Positions 21,438-31,243 of a stretch of 33,450 nt of DNA are shown piece after piece. The translations under genes and the position numbers were made by a program. Positions within the stretch are counted from its first letter, which is position 1; every line of letters begins with the position of its first letter. Source of the DNA: Seiridium cupressi. Its lineage: Eukaryota; Ascomycota; Sordariomycetes; Amphisphaeriales; Sporocadaceae. The stretch is from the NCBI GenBank assembly GCA_036674765.1, contig JARVKI010000180.1:1-33450 (forward strand). Reading direction: 5' to 3'. Under the pieces are notes generated by a model that saw only the letters and a program-made list of their open reading frames with translations, searched no databases and had not been told where the DNA came from.

Positions 21438-22632
21438 ATGGGGTTTCCAGCTATCATCAATCACGCTCTCGCGTGGTCGGGCTCACAGCTTCAGGACGAG
21501 TCGGAGTATATATATCATCTCGGCAACGCCGATGTTGGCGAGTTCGAGGCCAGGTTGAATGTATTCAAAAGTAGGGAAGATGCAGATCGGGCGACTGTGC
21601 ACTGACCCTATAATAGCTTACGAGTTGGACGGGAATCAAATCGACTGCGAGAACTTCCCTTTGCCGACATTTGGAGCCAAACTACGAAATATCTCACATG
21701 CAGTGTATAACGGCCGAGGTTTATGCGTCATTCGCGGAATCGACCCATCCGATTATTCCGTCGAAGACCTGACCATGCTCTGGCTAGGGGTTCAATCGTA
21801 TGTGGCGAATCAACGAGGTTGTCAAGACCATAAAGGCAACATGCTTGGTATGCAACACGCTATTGTACAACACCACATTGCTTATGCATGAGAAAGTGCA
21901 CATTGTCGTTGATGATACCTCTGATAATAGAAAGAACCACTCCAGACACTCAAAGTCTTCAATAGTGAGATAGCAATGGTCCTAGGTAAGCTGGGCTACT
22001 GATTGAGTTGTACAGAGTTTCCACACGGAAGAGGCAGGGGATATCGCTGCCTGGCTGACAAAGAATACCCCTGTCACCGGGCCGAATGCATCGTCGCATC
22101 TGCATATCACGTCTACAACATGTTGGCTGAATGCCGTCCCGATGTGATTGACACTCTTGCCAAGGCTGACTGGCCATTGGCCTAGTAAGTTGATATTATT
22201 TCATTGGAAAGAGGGCCGAAAATAACTAACAAAGGCTTGAGTCCACGGTATCAATGCCGTCCGTTGATTTTCTTCGAGGAGGATCATCTAATCATCAACT
22301 TCGGCCCAATATCATTACTAGGCAACAATACCCACCCGCGACCAGAGAGTATACCCACTATCAACCAGAGGCAGCATGAAGCTCTGGACATTGTTGAGGC
22401 CATAGCTCAGGCCGCAGAGCTCAAACTCCAGACACGCCCCGGTGATATGCATTTTATCAACAATCTAGCCCTCCTGCACCGACGAAATAGCTTCGTCGAT
22501 GGGTCACTGAAACAGGAAAAGCGACACCTGATCCGTATGCGTCTCCGTAGCTCGGAACTAGCATGGAGCATCCCGGCGCAGCTCAAGCCGGACTGGTTTG
22601 CAGCGTTCGAATCAGATACCTGGCAGACTTGA
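21438..22632 (+). pseudogene. TauD/TfdA-like Fe(II)/2-oxoglutarate dioxygenase, one-base frameshift
   Basis: Exons are 21438-21570, 21617-21847, 21897-21964, 22016-22184 and 22242-22632. Intron phases and family motifs fit: GFPAIINHALAWSG; ENFPLPTFGAKLRNISHAVY; GRGLCVIRGIDPSDYSVEDL; NQRGCQDHKGNML-VHIV; FHTEEAGD; ECIVASAYHVYNMLAECRPD; then after intron 4, PRYQCRPLIFF and LALLHRRNSFVDG. HTE (residues 147-149) and the distal His (codon 22477-22479) would bind iron, and the RMRLRS Arg would bind 2-oxoglutarate. The exons total 992 nt, one short of a multiple of three. The frame moves between TKNTPVTG and ECIVASAY (22063-22090), next to CCCC and GGG runs. So it is either a pseudogene or carries a sequence error. 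The start may lie in an upstream exon ending at an unseen donor. Such enzymes oxidise small sulfonates or other metabolites; the substrate is unknown. Confidence 0.8.
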
Positions 22633-23084
22633 CACATGGAACATGTCAAGGATCACGCTTTTCCCCTTCGTAGGTATACAAACTGATCGTCACTTGGATA
22701 GTACTAGGACGAATCAAGACTGGGTACGAAAAGTTCATCGGCTAAACGGTGCAATCGTCTCGTGCATTGCATGGTATGGATACATGGTGGACGGGTATCG
22801 GGGATTCATCATGACATATCAAATTGATCATCTTATTTCGCTTGTTTCGCCTAGATCTTCCTCGAGATTACACGGCATTAATATGATCTGCTCGAACAAA
22901 TGCTGCCTGTCCACATTATTTCGCGGGGCTAGCGTTATTGTACCGCCGCTAGATGCAATGCCCTTGCTGAGACCGACGTCCCAAATTGTGTGACTCTCTT
23001 TCTCAAGCCAATGGCAACCCCAGGGTGCGTTGGGCCGACATTGGCTACCCTGTGAATAAGATGTAACGGCCGAACGCGGTGCCC
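22633..23084. other. Intergenic strip beside the retroelement nest
   Basis: Composition is normal and no supported coding sequence is seen. It ends sharply at 23085, where LTR sequence begins. Confidence 0.55.
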
Positions 23085-23864
23085 TGTAACGAATATATTA
23101 TCGTCAGGATAAACCTTAGGATAATACACTAGTATTGGGTTTATGCTAATAGGGTACGTAATGTAAAATAGGAATATTAAGTCTTAAAGGATAAAAATAT
23201 AGTCGTTAAGGCTTAATAAGCCTTATTTATAGGTAAATAAATACTTAGATTAATTATTAAGGTAATGATTATTTATATAGGAAAAATTTATCGTATATAT
23301 ATCCATTTATTCCTTTATTAATGCTTGCGAGAGCGCTAGGAACGCTTAGCTCCCACCGCTCTTAAAATTATAAAAGCGCTGCGCTCTTATCGCTCCTAAT
23401 TATATAACCTAAATACTTATATTTCTTTTACTTAATAAGATTATTACGCTAGTAATTAGCTGTTTAAATTCCTGTTTTTTATATAAGGCCTTATCCTTAG
23501 CCTGCGTTTATAATATTAGGTCCCTTTTTTTAATCGTTTTAACCCTTTAAAATTTAATTATATAAATAAGCTTTATTACCCGTATCGCTAGTTTAATAAG
23601 TTTCCCTTTTATTTATATTTTTAATAATATATATTTATTATATTAAATTCGATTAAAAACGTTATTATATAAAAAACTTATAAATACGTTTTTTTAGTTC
23701 GAATTATTAATAAACTTAATATTTTCGCTATTATGTTTTATATTTACTATTTTAAACGGAAATTTAAATGCAAAATAATCGCGAAGTCTTCCCGTTATTA
23801 AAACTGCGTTAAATCGCGAAAATAATATAACGGGGTTTTAATATTAAGTTTTTTAAAAAAGTTC
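23085..23864 (-). mobile_element. Element 2, terminal LTR part (reverse orientation)
   Basis: The segment starts TGTAACGAATATATTATCG, the reverse complement of the end of the element-1 LTR (CGATAATATATTCGTTACA). It stays similar in reverse complement to the LTR's last 240 bp up to about 23322, including the palindromic AAGGCTTAATAAGCCTT. After that the two diverge. The first part keeps CpA/TpG dinucleotides and so is less RIP-mutated than the rest. Read with the inverted internal sequence right of element 1, this is most simply the 3' LTR and adjacent DNA of a second chromovirus, interrupted by element 1. The inner LTR border could not be found. Confidence 0.65.
23323..23397. repeat. GC-rich inverted-repeat cluster inside AT-rich LTR
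   Basis: About 75 bp rich in AGCG/CGCT words (GCGAGAGCGCTAGG, ACGCTTAGCTCCC, AGCGCTGCGCTCTTATCGC) sit in otherwise AT-rich sequence, exactly where similarity to the element-1 LTR ends. Several words are mutually inverted and could form hairpins. The cytosines here lie mostly in CpG and CpT/CpC contexts, which RIP spares. Confidence 0.5.
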
Positions 23865-23869
23865 CTTAT
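23865..23869 (+). repeat. Left target-site duplication of element 1
   Basis: CTTAT immediately precedes the 5' LTR and matches CTTAC after the 3' LTR apart from one C-to-T change, as RIP would produce. Confidence 0.7.
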
Positions 23870-24353
23870 TATTACGAATATAAGTTAAAAGAAAACCGGA
23901 ACGGAATAAACCCTACTCCGCGAGCACGGGCTAAGATAAGGAAAAACGGACGCGCAAAAAATAAACATTCCAAATACTAATACGGTGGAGATAAAGCAAA
24001 CGATAAAAACTAATTAAAGCCAACGATTAGAAATGATTAGTAAGACTTACTAATTAATACTAACCGTAATTAATTCCGCTTATTAAATAAATATAAATAG
24101 ATATAAACAAGTTAGATTAGTAAAGGAATAAATAAATATATATATAATAAATATTTCTTATATAAATAGTTATTACTTTAATAATTAATTTAAATATTTA
24201 TCTATTTATAAGTAAGGCTTATTAAGCCTTAACGATTATATTTTTATTTTTTAAAACTTAATATTCCTATTTTATATTACGTATTTTATTAATATAAACC
24301 TAATATTAATATATTATTTTAAGGTTTATTTTAACGATAATATATTCGTTATA
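23870..24353 (+). repeat. 5' LTR of element 1
   Basis: This 484-bp repeat aligns to 30755-31238 at a constant offset of 6885, so there is no net insertion or deletion. It starts TATTACGAATATA (originally probably TGTTACG) and ends TATATTCGTTATA (originally TTACA). These form short inverted ends of the TG...CA type. Differences between copies are mostly C/T and G/A transitions. Confidence 0.85.
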
Positions 24354-24879
24354 TTTTAATTATTTTTATTTAAATACGTATTCCGGTTTAAAAATTATTA
24401 AATAATACTTTATAAACGATAATAACACTTTAAACTCTTAGCGAAAATAACGTTAAAAATTTAATTAGCGGATTTAACGCCTTACGTATAATATACTAAA
24501 TATAATAATAATAATAAGAATTAGTAATATAATTAACTAACCTTTAATAAACCTACGATAACGTTCGCAGCGATAATTAATAATTTATTAAATAAATCGC
24601 GGCTATCCTTATTATAATACCTATCGCTTATAAAACTAATTATAAAATGCTAATATTATAGTTTTATAATAATAAAAACGGTAACGTCCAGGGATTCGTT
24701 ACCTAGGCAAAAGTATACCTACGCTTTTATAAAAATAATATTAATAATAATTCCGATAAAATATTATACGTTACCGGATTTTTAAAAGATAACGCTTTTA
24801 AATAGTTTAAACTAATTATAAAAAATTACCTTAATAATAACGAAGATAATAAAGACGAAAAGATTAAAAAAGTTTTCGC

Positions 24880-25470
24880 CAATTATAATAAGTTTAAACG
24901 ACGTTTTAAAGCTATTTTTAGCAATTTAAACGAAGTCCGTATAATAAAAAAAAAGCTTATATAACTTAAATAAAAGAATTTTATAATTAAATATGTATTA
25001 AAATTTAAGTAAATCGCCTTTAAAACCGAATAAAGCGACGACGATACCCTTATAACGCTTTTTTATATAAGGTTTAAAAAAGGCATTAAAGATAAAGTTA
25101 TTAAAAAAGATCGACTAAATGATCTCGATATTTATATCGAGAGGATTATTAAAATCGATAATTATTTATACGAAAAATAATTTAAAAAATAAGGATAATT
25201 AGGAAGGTTACGAATTAATGCGTGGATACGGCCTTAAATTAATACTAGCCGGCTACGATAAAATAATTAATATCGCTTAAAAAACGAATAGCGCGGGAAA
25301 ACATTTTACGGAGGACATAGTGGACCTATAAACCTCAACGCTATAAAGCGAAAGAACGGTAGGCACGATAAAAAATCGGTAACGTATTATAATTATAAAA
25401 AGGCAGGATACTTCGCTAATAAATACCGCTCGCCTAAAAAAAAGCGACCTTTTAAACTAGTCTTAAAAAG
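24880..25470 (+). pseudogene. gag: gag remnant with RIP-altered zinc knuckle (element 1)
   Basis: Around 24950-25110 the frame still shows a retrotransposon gag pattern despite stops (IKYVLKFK, IAFKTE, SDDDTLITLFY, RFKKGIKD). At 25385-25426 it reads Y-x2-Y-x4-Y-x4-Y (YYNYKKAGYFANKY), exactly a CCHC zinc knuckle whose Cys (TGT/TGC) and His (CAC) codons have all become TAT/TAC. The outer borders are approximate. Confidence 0.75.
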
Positions 25471-26779
25471 ATAACAAATTAACCTTATTATAAAAAAACT
25501 AGCTAAATATAACAGCCTATTTTGGACGGTATGCTATAACGACTAATATAAAACATATAAGTTAAATAAGGACGGAGCAAGATAGTGCCTTATAATACCG
25601 GCTACCAAGACCATCGCGGTAGCAGGAAGGAACCCCGCGGAACGACGAATTAATGCTTACGGACACCTTGCGTACTCCGACAAAAACGGAAATAAATTAA
25701 ACCAAAACTAGGTTATTATCCGCCGTATAAAATAATAATAAAAAGAGGAAAAAAACCTGGATCGAACCGACGTATTAAAATTATAACTAATTAAAAAAAA
25801 AACTAATAAGGTTCCCGTTATAATACGGCAATCCGTTAAATACTAAAACGACTTTAAAACGGTAATTATCTTTAAAAAGTTATTTTATAACGCCTTAAAA
25901 CTTAAAAACGTTTTAATAAAGGCTGCTACGAAAGATAGGTTCGGAAACGCCTATACCCCTTATATAATATTTAAAGACAACGCCTAATTAGGAATAAAAT
26001 ACTTAAATTATATAAACCTATTATAAATTAACTATATTAACCAGTTATATAACTAATATTTTAAAAAGAAACTAAAATATAAATTCTTTCCTAAAAAACT
26101 AGAATTAAACCTTATTAAAATATTATAAAATAAAAGGCAAATAAAAGACGTTATTATTACCTATAAAAACCTTTAAGGATACGCGGTAATTATTAATAAC
26201 TTATAAAAAACACGCGAATACGCTTTAAAGTTGCGAACGTAGGACTAATATAAAATCGACGAATATTTAATCCACGCTAGCGAAAAAAGCTTAACTTAAA
26301 AACAGATTAAAAAATATAATAAAACAGGACGACTTTTAATTAAACTAAAATCCCTTTTATTTAATATTATTATAAGTTAAGGGGAAAAAAAGATAACCCC
26401 GAAAAATTAATCGAGGAAGTATTCGAAAAATAACGTAACGAAAAAATCGGATTACAAATTTATAGAATTATAAATCGTATCCAGACATAACGACGAAATA
26501 AAGGATTAATACCCCTTACGCGAATAATGTTATAAATCTTTATAAAATTAGAAATAAGGTAAAAAGCCGACGAACCAGAATACGACGAACCCCTAATATA
26601 CCGAAGCCGGGAAAGTCTATATATAAATTACGCCCCTACCTATTAGGAAGCAAAAAACAAGAAAGAACGACGACGATACTACCGACGCGACAGACGTCCG
26701 GGAAACGACTAAAACCGCATATAACGGGATAATAACGGTTAGACATCAAGTCCTTATACGCCATAAAAACGAGCGTATA

Positions 26780-29700
26780 TAACCACCTCACAATTAAAGT
26801 GCGAATTATAAGTTAAAATATCGAGGCCTTAATTAATACAAAAGCCCAAGGAAATTTTATCTCGCTACAAATCGTTAATAAATTTTAGGTATTATAAAAA
26901 CGGAAAAAAACGTTTTATTAATTTAAAACTATAAATAAAAAATTAATAACGTATAATAACAAAATCGTTAATATAAAAACTATATATATTTAAATTTATA
27001 TTTAAAACTATAATAAAAGATTTACGTACGATATTATAAAGATTATAAATTATAATTTAATCTTAAAAATACCTTAATTATAAGCGAGTAATCCTTAAAT
27101 AAATTAAAATATAAGTTAATTTTAATAAGATATACTAAGAAAAGATTTAACCTTTAAATAGTACTTAACGAAAAGACCTTTAAGCAAGCTTAAAATACTT
27201 AAATTTTACGTTATAACTAAAAATGTCAAACCGAAACTTATATACGAAATATTTAAAAAATATAAAAAATTTAACGATTTATTTAGTAAAAAATTAAATA
27301 TAAAATTATTAATATATATAAGGTTCGATTACGAAATACCTTTAAAAAAAAGTATAAAACCGCATTTTATACCTATTTACCCGGTACGGTTATAATATAA
27401 AAAAGCATTTAAAAAATACCTTAATAAGATATTATCGAAAAAATGGATTAAAAAATCTATTTTACCCGTAAAATACCCAATGCTCTTTATACCAAAAAAG
27501 AGCAGGGATAAAAAGCTTAATTAAAGGCTTTATATCGATTATTAAAAACTTAACGAAATTACGATTAAAAACAAATACCCTTTACTATTAATTAAAAACC
27601 TACGAGACAAATTACACGGTGCTAAATAGTTTACGGCCCTAAACTTACCTAATATATATAAATTAATTAAAATTAAAAAAGGCGATAAATAGAAAATAAT
27701 ATTCTATAATAAATATAAATATTTTAAATATTTAATTATACCTTTTAAACTTATTAACGTATTTATAAACTTTTAAAATATAATTAATATAATATTATAA
27801 AACGTTTTAAATAAATTTATAATAATCTATCTCGATAATATACTTATATTTTTAAATATAATTAAAAAATATAAATAATACGTTATAATAATATTTAAAA
27901 AACTATAAAAAATAAACCTTTTAATAAACCTAAAAAAAAGTGAATTCCACTAATAAAAAGTTATTTTCGTAAAATATATAATATCCCTAAAAGAAGTTTA
28001 AATAGAAAATTCTAAAATAATAATAATTAAAGAATAACTAACGCTTTAAAACGTTATAAATATATAATCCTTCCTAAAATTAATAAATTATTATAAAATA
28101 TTTATTCTTAGCTTTATAAAGGTAGAAAGCCTTTTAACGGACTTAATTAAAAAGGACCTACTATTTTAATAAACTTATATTAAATAATAAGCGTTTAAAA
28201 AACTTAAAAAAAAAGATAACGAAAAAACCCGTTATAGCGATAGCTAACCCTAATAAAGAATTCAAGGTTAAAACCGACGCGTTAAATTATATAATCGGCG
28301 GCCAACTCAGCCAGCGAGGGAACGACGGGAAATCGCACTTAATCGCTTATTACTTTAAAAAGCTTAACGGACTAAAACTTAACTATTAAATCCATAATAA
28401 AAAACTAATAATAATTATTAAGGTATTTAAGGAATAAAAATACTATTTTAATAAAATAATATATTAAATTAAAATTTATATTAATTATAAAAACTTAATA
28501 TCGTTTATTAATAATAAAAAACTTAATAAACGATAAATACGATGGTTAAAATTCTTAATAAATTTTAACTTTATTATTATTTACCGAAAAGGATTAAAGA
28601 ACGGAAGAGTTAATATATTAAGTCGTAAATCGGACTATTTTTAAAAAGCGCTTAAAAAAATATATATTATCTTTACGATTAATAAAAAAGGAAACCTCGT
28701 ACCGACTATAAATTTATATATTATTAATTATATAATTATATAAGAAATATAAATCGAAAAAATTAATAATAAATATTAAAGAACGGAAATTCTAATATAT
28801 TAAAGGAAAATGTACCTTTTTAAAGAATTCCGAGGAAAACTTATTAAAAAATATTATAAATTACCATTTAACGGATATATAGGAATTTTTAAAACTATTA
28901 AAAGAATCCAGTAGTAATTTAACTGCGAAAACCTAAAACAGCGTATTTTTAAAGTTATTAAAAATTGCGACCTTTATAATAAAACTAAAGCATCTTAATA
29001 TAAATTATACGGAGAGTTATAACCGATAATACCACCCGACAAAGCTTGGAAATCGGTCGCTATAAACTTTATTATTAAACTACTATTATTAAAAGAACTA
29101 ATAATAAACGTGGAATATAATAGTATCCTTATTATTACGGAACGACTTATAAAATACGGGTATTTTATCCTATATAAGGAAGTAAGCGACGTTATAAAGC
29201 TTGTTTACGCTGTCTTTAGAATTATAATCAGCTAATACGGGCTGCTAAACGAATTTATCTCCGATAAAGACAAACTCTTTACGTTAAAATTCTAGTAATC
29301 CCTTATATTATAACTAGGGACTAAGTACAAATTATCTACGGCATTCCACTTATAAATAAACGGATAAATAAAACGAATAAATTAAGTATTTAAATAATAC
29401 TTATAATACTACGTTAATTATAAATAGAATAATTAAGTATAATTATTATTAATTGCGTAATTCGCTTATAATAACGCGATTAGCGAGCTTATTAAAATGT
29501 TATTATTTTACGTTAATTTCGGATATAACTTTAATATTACTAAAGAATTACTTTATAGCGAATAAACGCCTAAAATTATCGAATACGTTAATAAGTTTTA
29601 ATTATTATAATAATCTTTATAATAAAAACTTTTATTTTTTAATAATAAATAAAATAATATTACGATAAAAAAAGGATTAAAGGATTAACTTTTATAAGAA

Positions 29701-30080
29701 GAGATAAGGTTTATTTATTACGTAAAAACATTAAAATAAAGCGATTTAGCGATAAACTTAATTTTAAGAAATTTAAACTATTTAAAATCGATAAAATCAT
29801 TTTAAAAGTTAATTTTAGATTATTATTATTAAAAATAATACGGAACCACCTTATTATATATATATCTTTACTTAAACTAGCGCCTAAAAACGTTAAAATT
29901 AATATTACGCTAGAAATTAAAGTAAATTAATAAGAATATAAAATAAAAAAAATATTAAAATACCGTAAAAAGGGTAAAGGCTTTTAATATTTAATTAAAT
30001 AAAAAAACTACCTATTTAAAAAAAGTATTTAAGAATTTAAAAGGTATATTAAAGGTTATACCGTTTTTAAATAATATTTT
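26780..30080 (+). pseudogene. pol: pol remnant: protease, RT, RNase H, integrase, chromodomain (element 1)
   Basis: The domains read in order despite many stops. Protease is at 26832-26885 (INTKAQGNFIS, from an active-site DTG/A). RT is at about 27490-27590 (RDKKLN, YIDY, KLNEITIKNKYPLLLI) with the catalytic box YLDN at 27828-27839 (from YLDD). RNase H is at about 28255-28395 (VKTDALNYIIGGQLSQRGND, IAY, KKLNG). Integrase is at about 29041-29290 (AWKSVAINFIIKL, from a catalytic Asp; then LNEFISDKDKLFT). The C-terminal chromodomain is at about 29934-30070 (EYKIKKILKYRKKGKGF, YLIK, KNYLF). The domain order is that of Ty3/gypsy chromoviruses, whose chromodomain steers integration to heterochromatin. 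Borders are approximate. Confidence 0.85.
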
Positions 30081-30754
30081 TAAAATTTAAGGAGCCGCTT
30101 AAAAGGTTAAAAAATAAACTTATAATGCTTTAATTTACGACACCGACAGCTCCGTACGACTGCGCGACGATCGCAACTTCTAACTCTATACGTTCTTACT
30201 CCTTAAGCTTATTTAAAGATTAAAAACCCCGACAGACTAATTTGGCACCTTTTATACGAGCAAATTTACGCTATTTTCGTAAGCGAACCAGCCTTAAAAT
30301 AGCTTTATTCGTTTATTATTAAAAAGCTAAAAGGTGGCCTTTAACGGCCTGCTTTTCTTATATTAACCGACGGTGCTTTTCCGTAATATGCTTAAAAGAA
30401 GAAACCGGGACCCCGCTACCATCGTAAGAATAATTAGCGCGAATATACTCTTTATATTTTACTAAACCTTTTATTATTATACATTTTTAGTCGCGACGAA
30501 AATAATAAATATAAGGTATAACCTTAAAACTAAACTCGTTAAAGGAATTTATAAAGAGGTAACGACGGGCGGTAGAATAAAACGATAAAGAATTTTTCTT
30601 TTATTTAGTTTTTTAAATACGACCCGATATAATAAGCACGTATTATAAGAATAAAAACAAAAAAGGGAACTTATTAAACTAATAAAATAGGCAAACGCGA
30701 CCTATTTATAAGACCTTAGGCTTAAAGGGCTAAGCCAGGAGAAAGGAGACTTAA
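30081..30754 (+). other. 3' non-coding region and polypurine tract of element 1
   Basis: This part is less AT-saturated than pol, with no readable domain. It ends with the purine-rich CCAGGAGAAAGGAGAC (30735-30750) next to the 3' LTR, as expected for the plus-strand priming tract. Its purine strand lacks CpA, so it escaped RIP. Confidence 0.55.
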
Positions 30755-31238
30755 TATTACGAATATAAGTTAAAAAAAAACCGGAACGGAATAAACCCTA
30801 CTCCGCGAGTACGGGCCAAAATAAGGAAAAACGGACGCGCAAAAAGTAAACATTCTAGATATTAATACGGTGGAGATAAAGCAAACGATAAGAACTAATT
30901 AAAGCTAACGATTAAAAGTAATTAATAAAACTTACTAATTAACATTAACCGTAATTAGTTCCGCTTACTAAGTAAATATAAATAAATATAAGCAAATTAG
31001 ATTAGTAAAGGAATAAATAGATATATATATAATAAACATTTTTTATATAAATAATTATTATTTTAATAATTAATTTAAATATTTATTTACTTATAAGTAA
31101 GGCTTACTAAGCCTTAACGATTATATTTTTATTTTTTAAGACTTAATATTTTTATTTTATATTACGTACCTTATTAATATAAACCTAATACTAGTGTATT
31201 ATCCTAAAGTTTATCCTAACGATAATATATTCGTTACA
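30755..31238 (+). repeat. 3' LTR of element 1
   Basis: It aligns gap-free to the 5' LTR (23870-24353). It ends in an intact ATATTCGTTACA and is followed by the target duplication CTTAC. It is somewhat less RIP-mutated than the 5' copy at its terminus. Confidence 0.85.
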
Positions 31239-31243
31239 CTTAC
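31239..31243 (+). repeat. Right target-site duplication of element 1
   Basis: CTTAC directly follows the 3' LTR and pairs with CTTAT at 23865-23869. Confidence 0.7.

Larger units (their letters stand above)
23870..31238 (+). mobile_element. Complete RIP-inactivated Ty3/gypsy chromovirus (element 1)
   Basis: The element is 7,369 bp: two 484-bp LTRs, a gag-pol interior in the order zinc knuckle, protease, RT, RNase H, integrase, chromodomain, and a 5-bp target duplication. Every coding frame is cut by dozens of stops at former Trp, Gln and Arg codons, and Cys, His and Asp residues are changed to Tyr or Asn, all G:C-to-A:T. CpG stays common while CpA/TpG is nearly absent, the RIP context preference. 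It cannot be autonomous. It interrupts the inverted element 2. Confidence 0.88.

Noticed and set aside
23323..23400. CRISPR-like or short-repeat array in the GC-rich cluster
   Set aside because: Words are irregularly spaced and inverted rather than direct, and the context is a fungal LTR element.
29453..29668. 71-codon open frame inside element 1
   Set aside because: Chance openness in RIP-degraded integrase sequence. The true integrase residues lie in another, interrupted frame.
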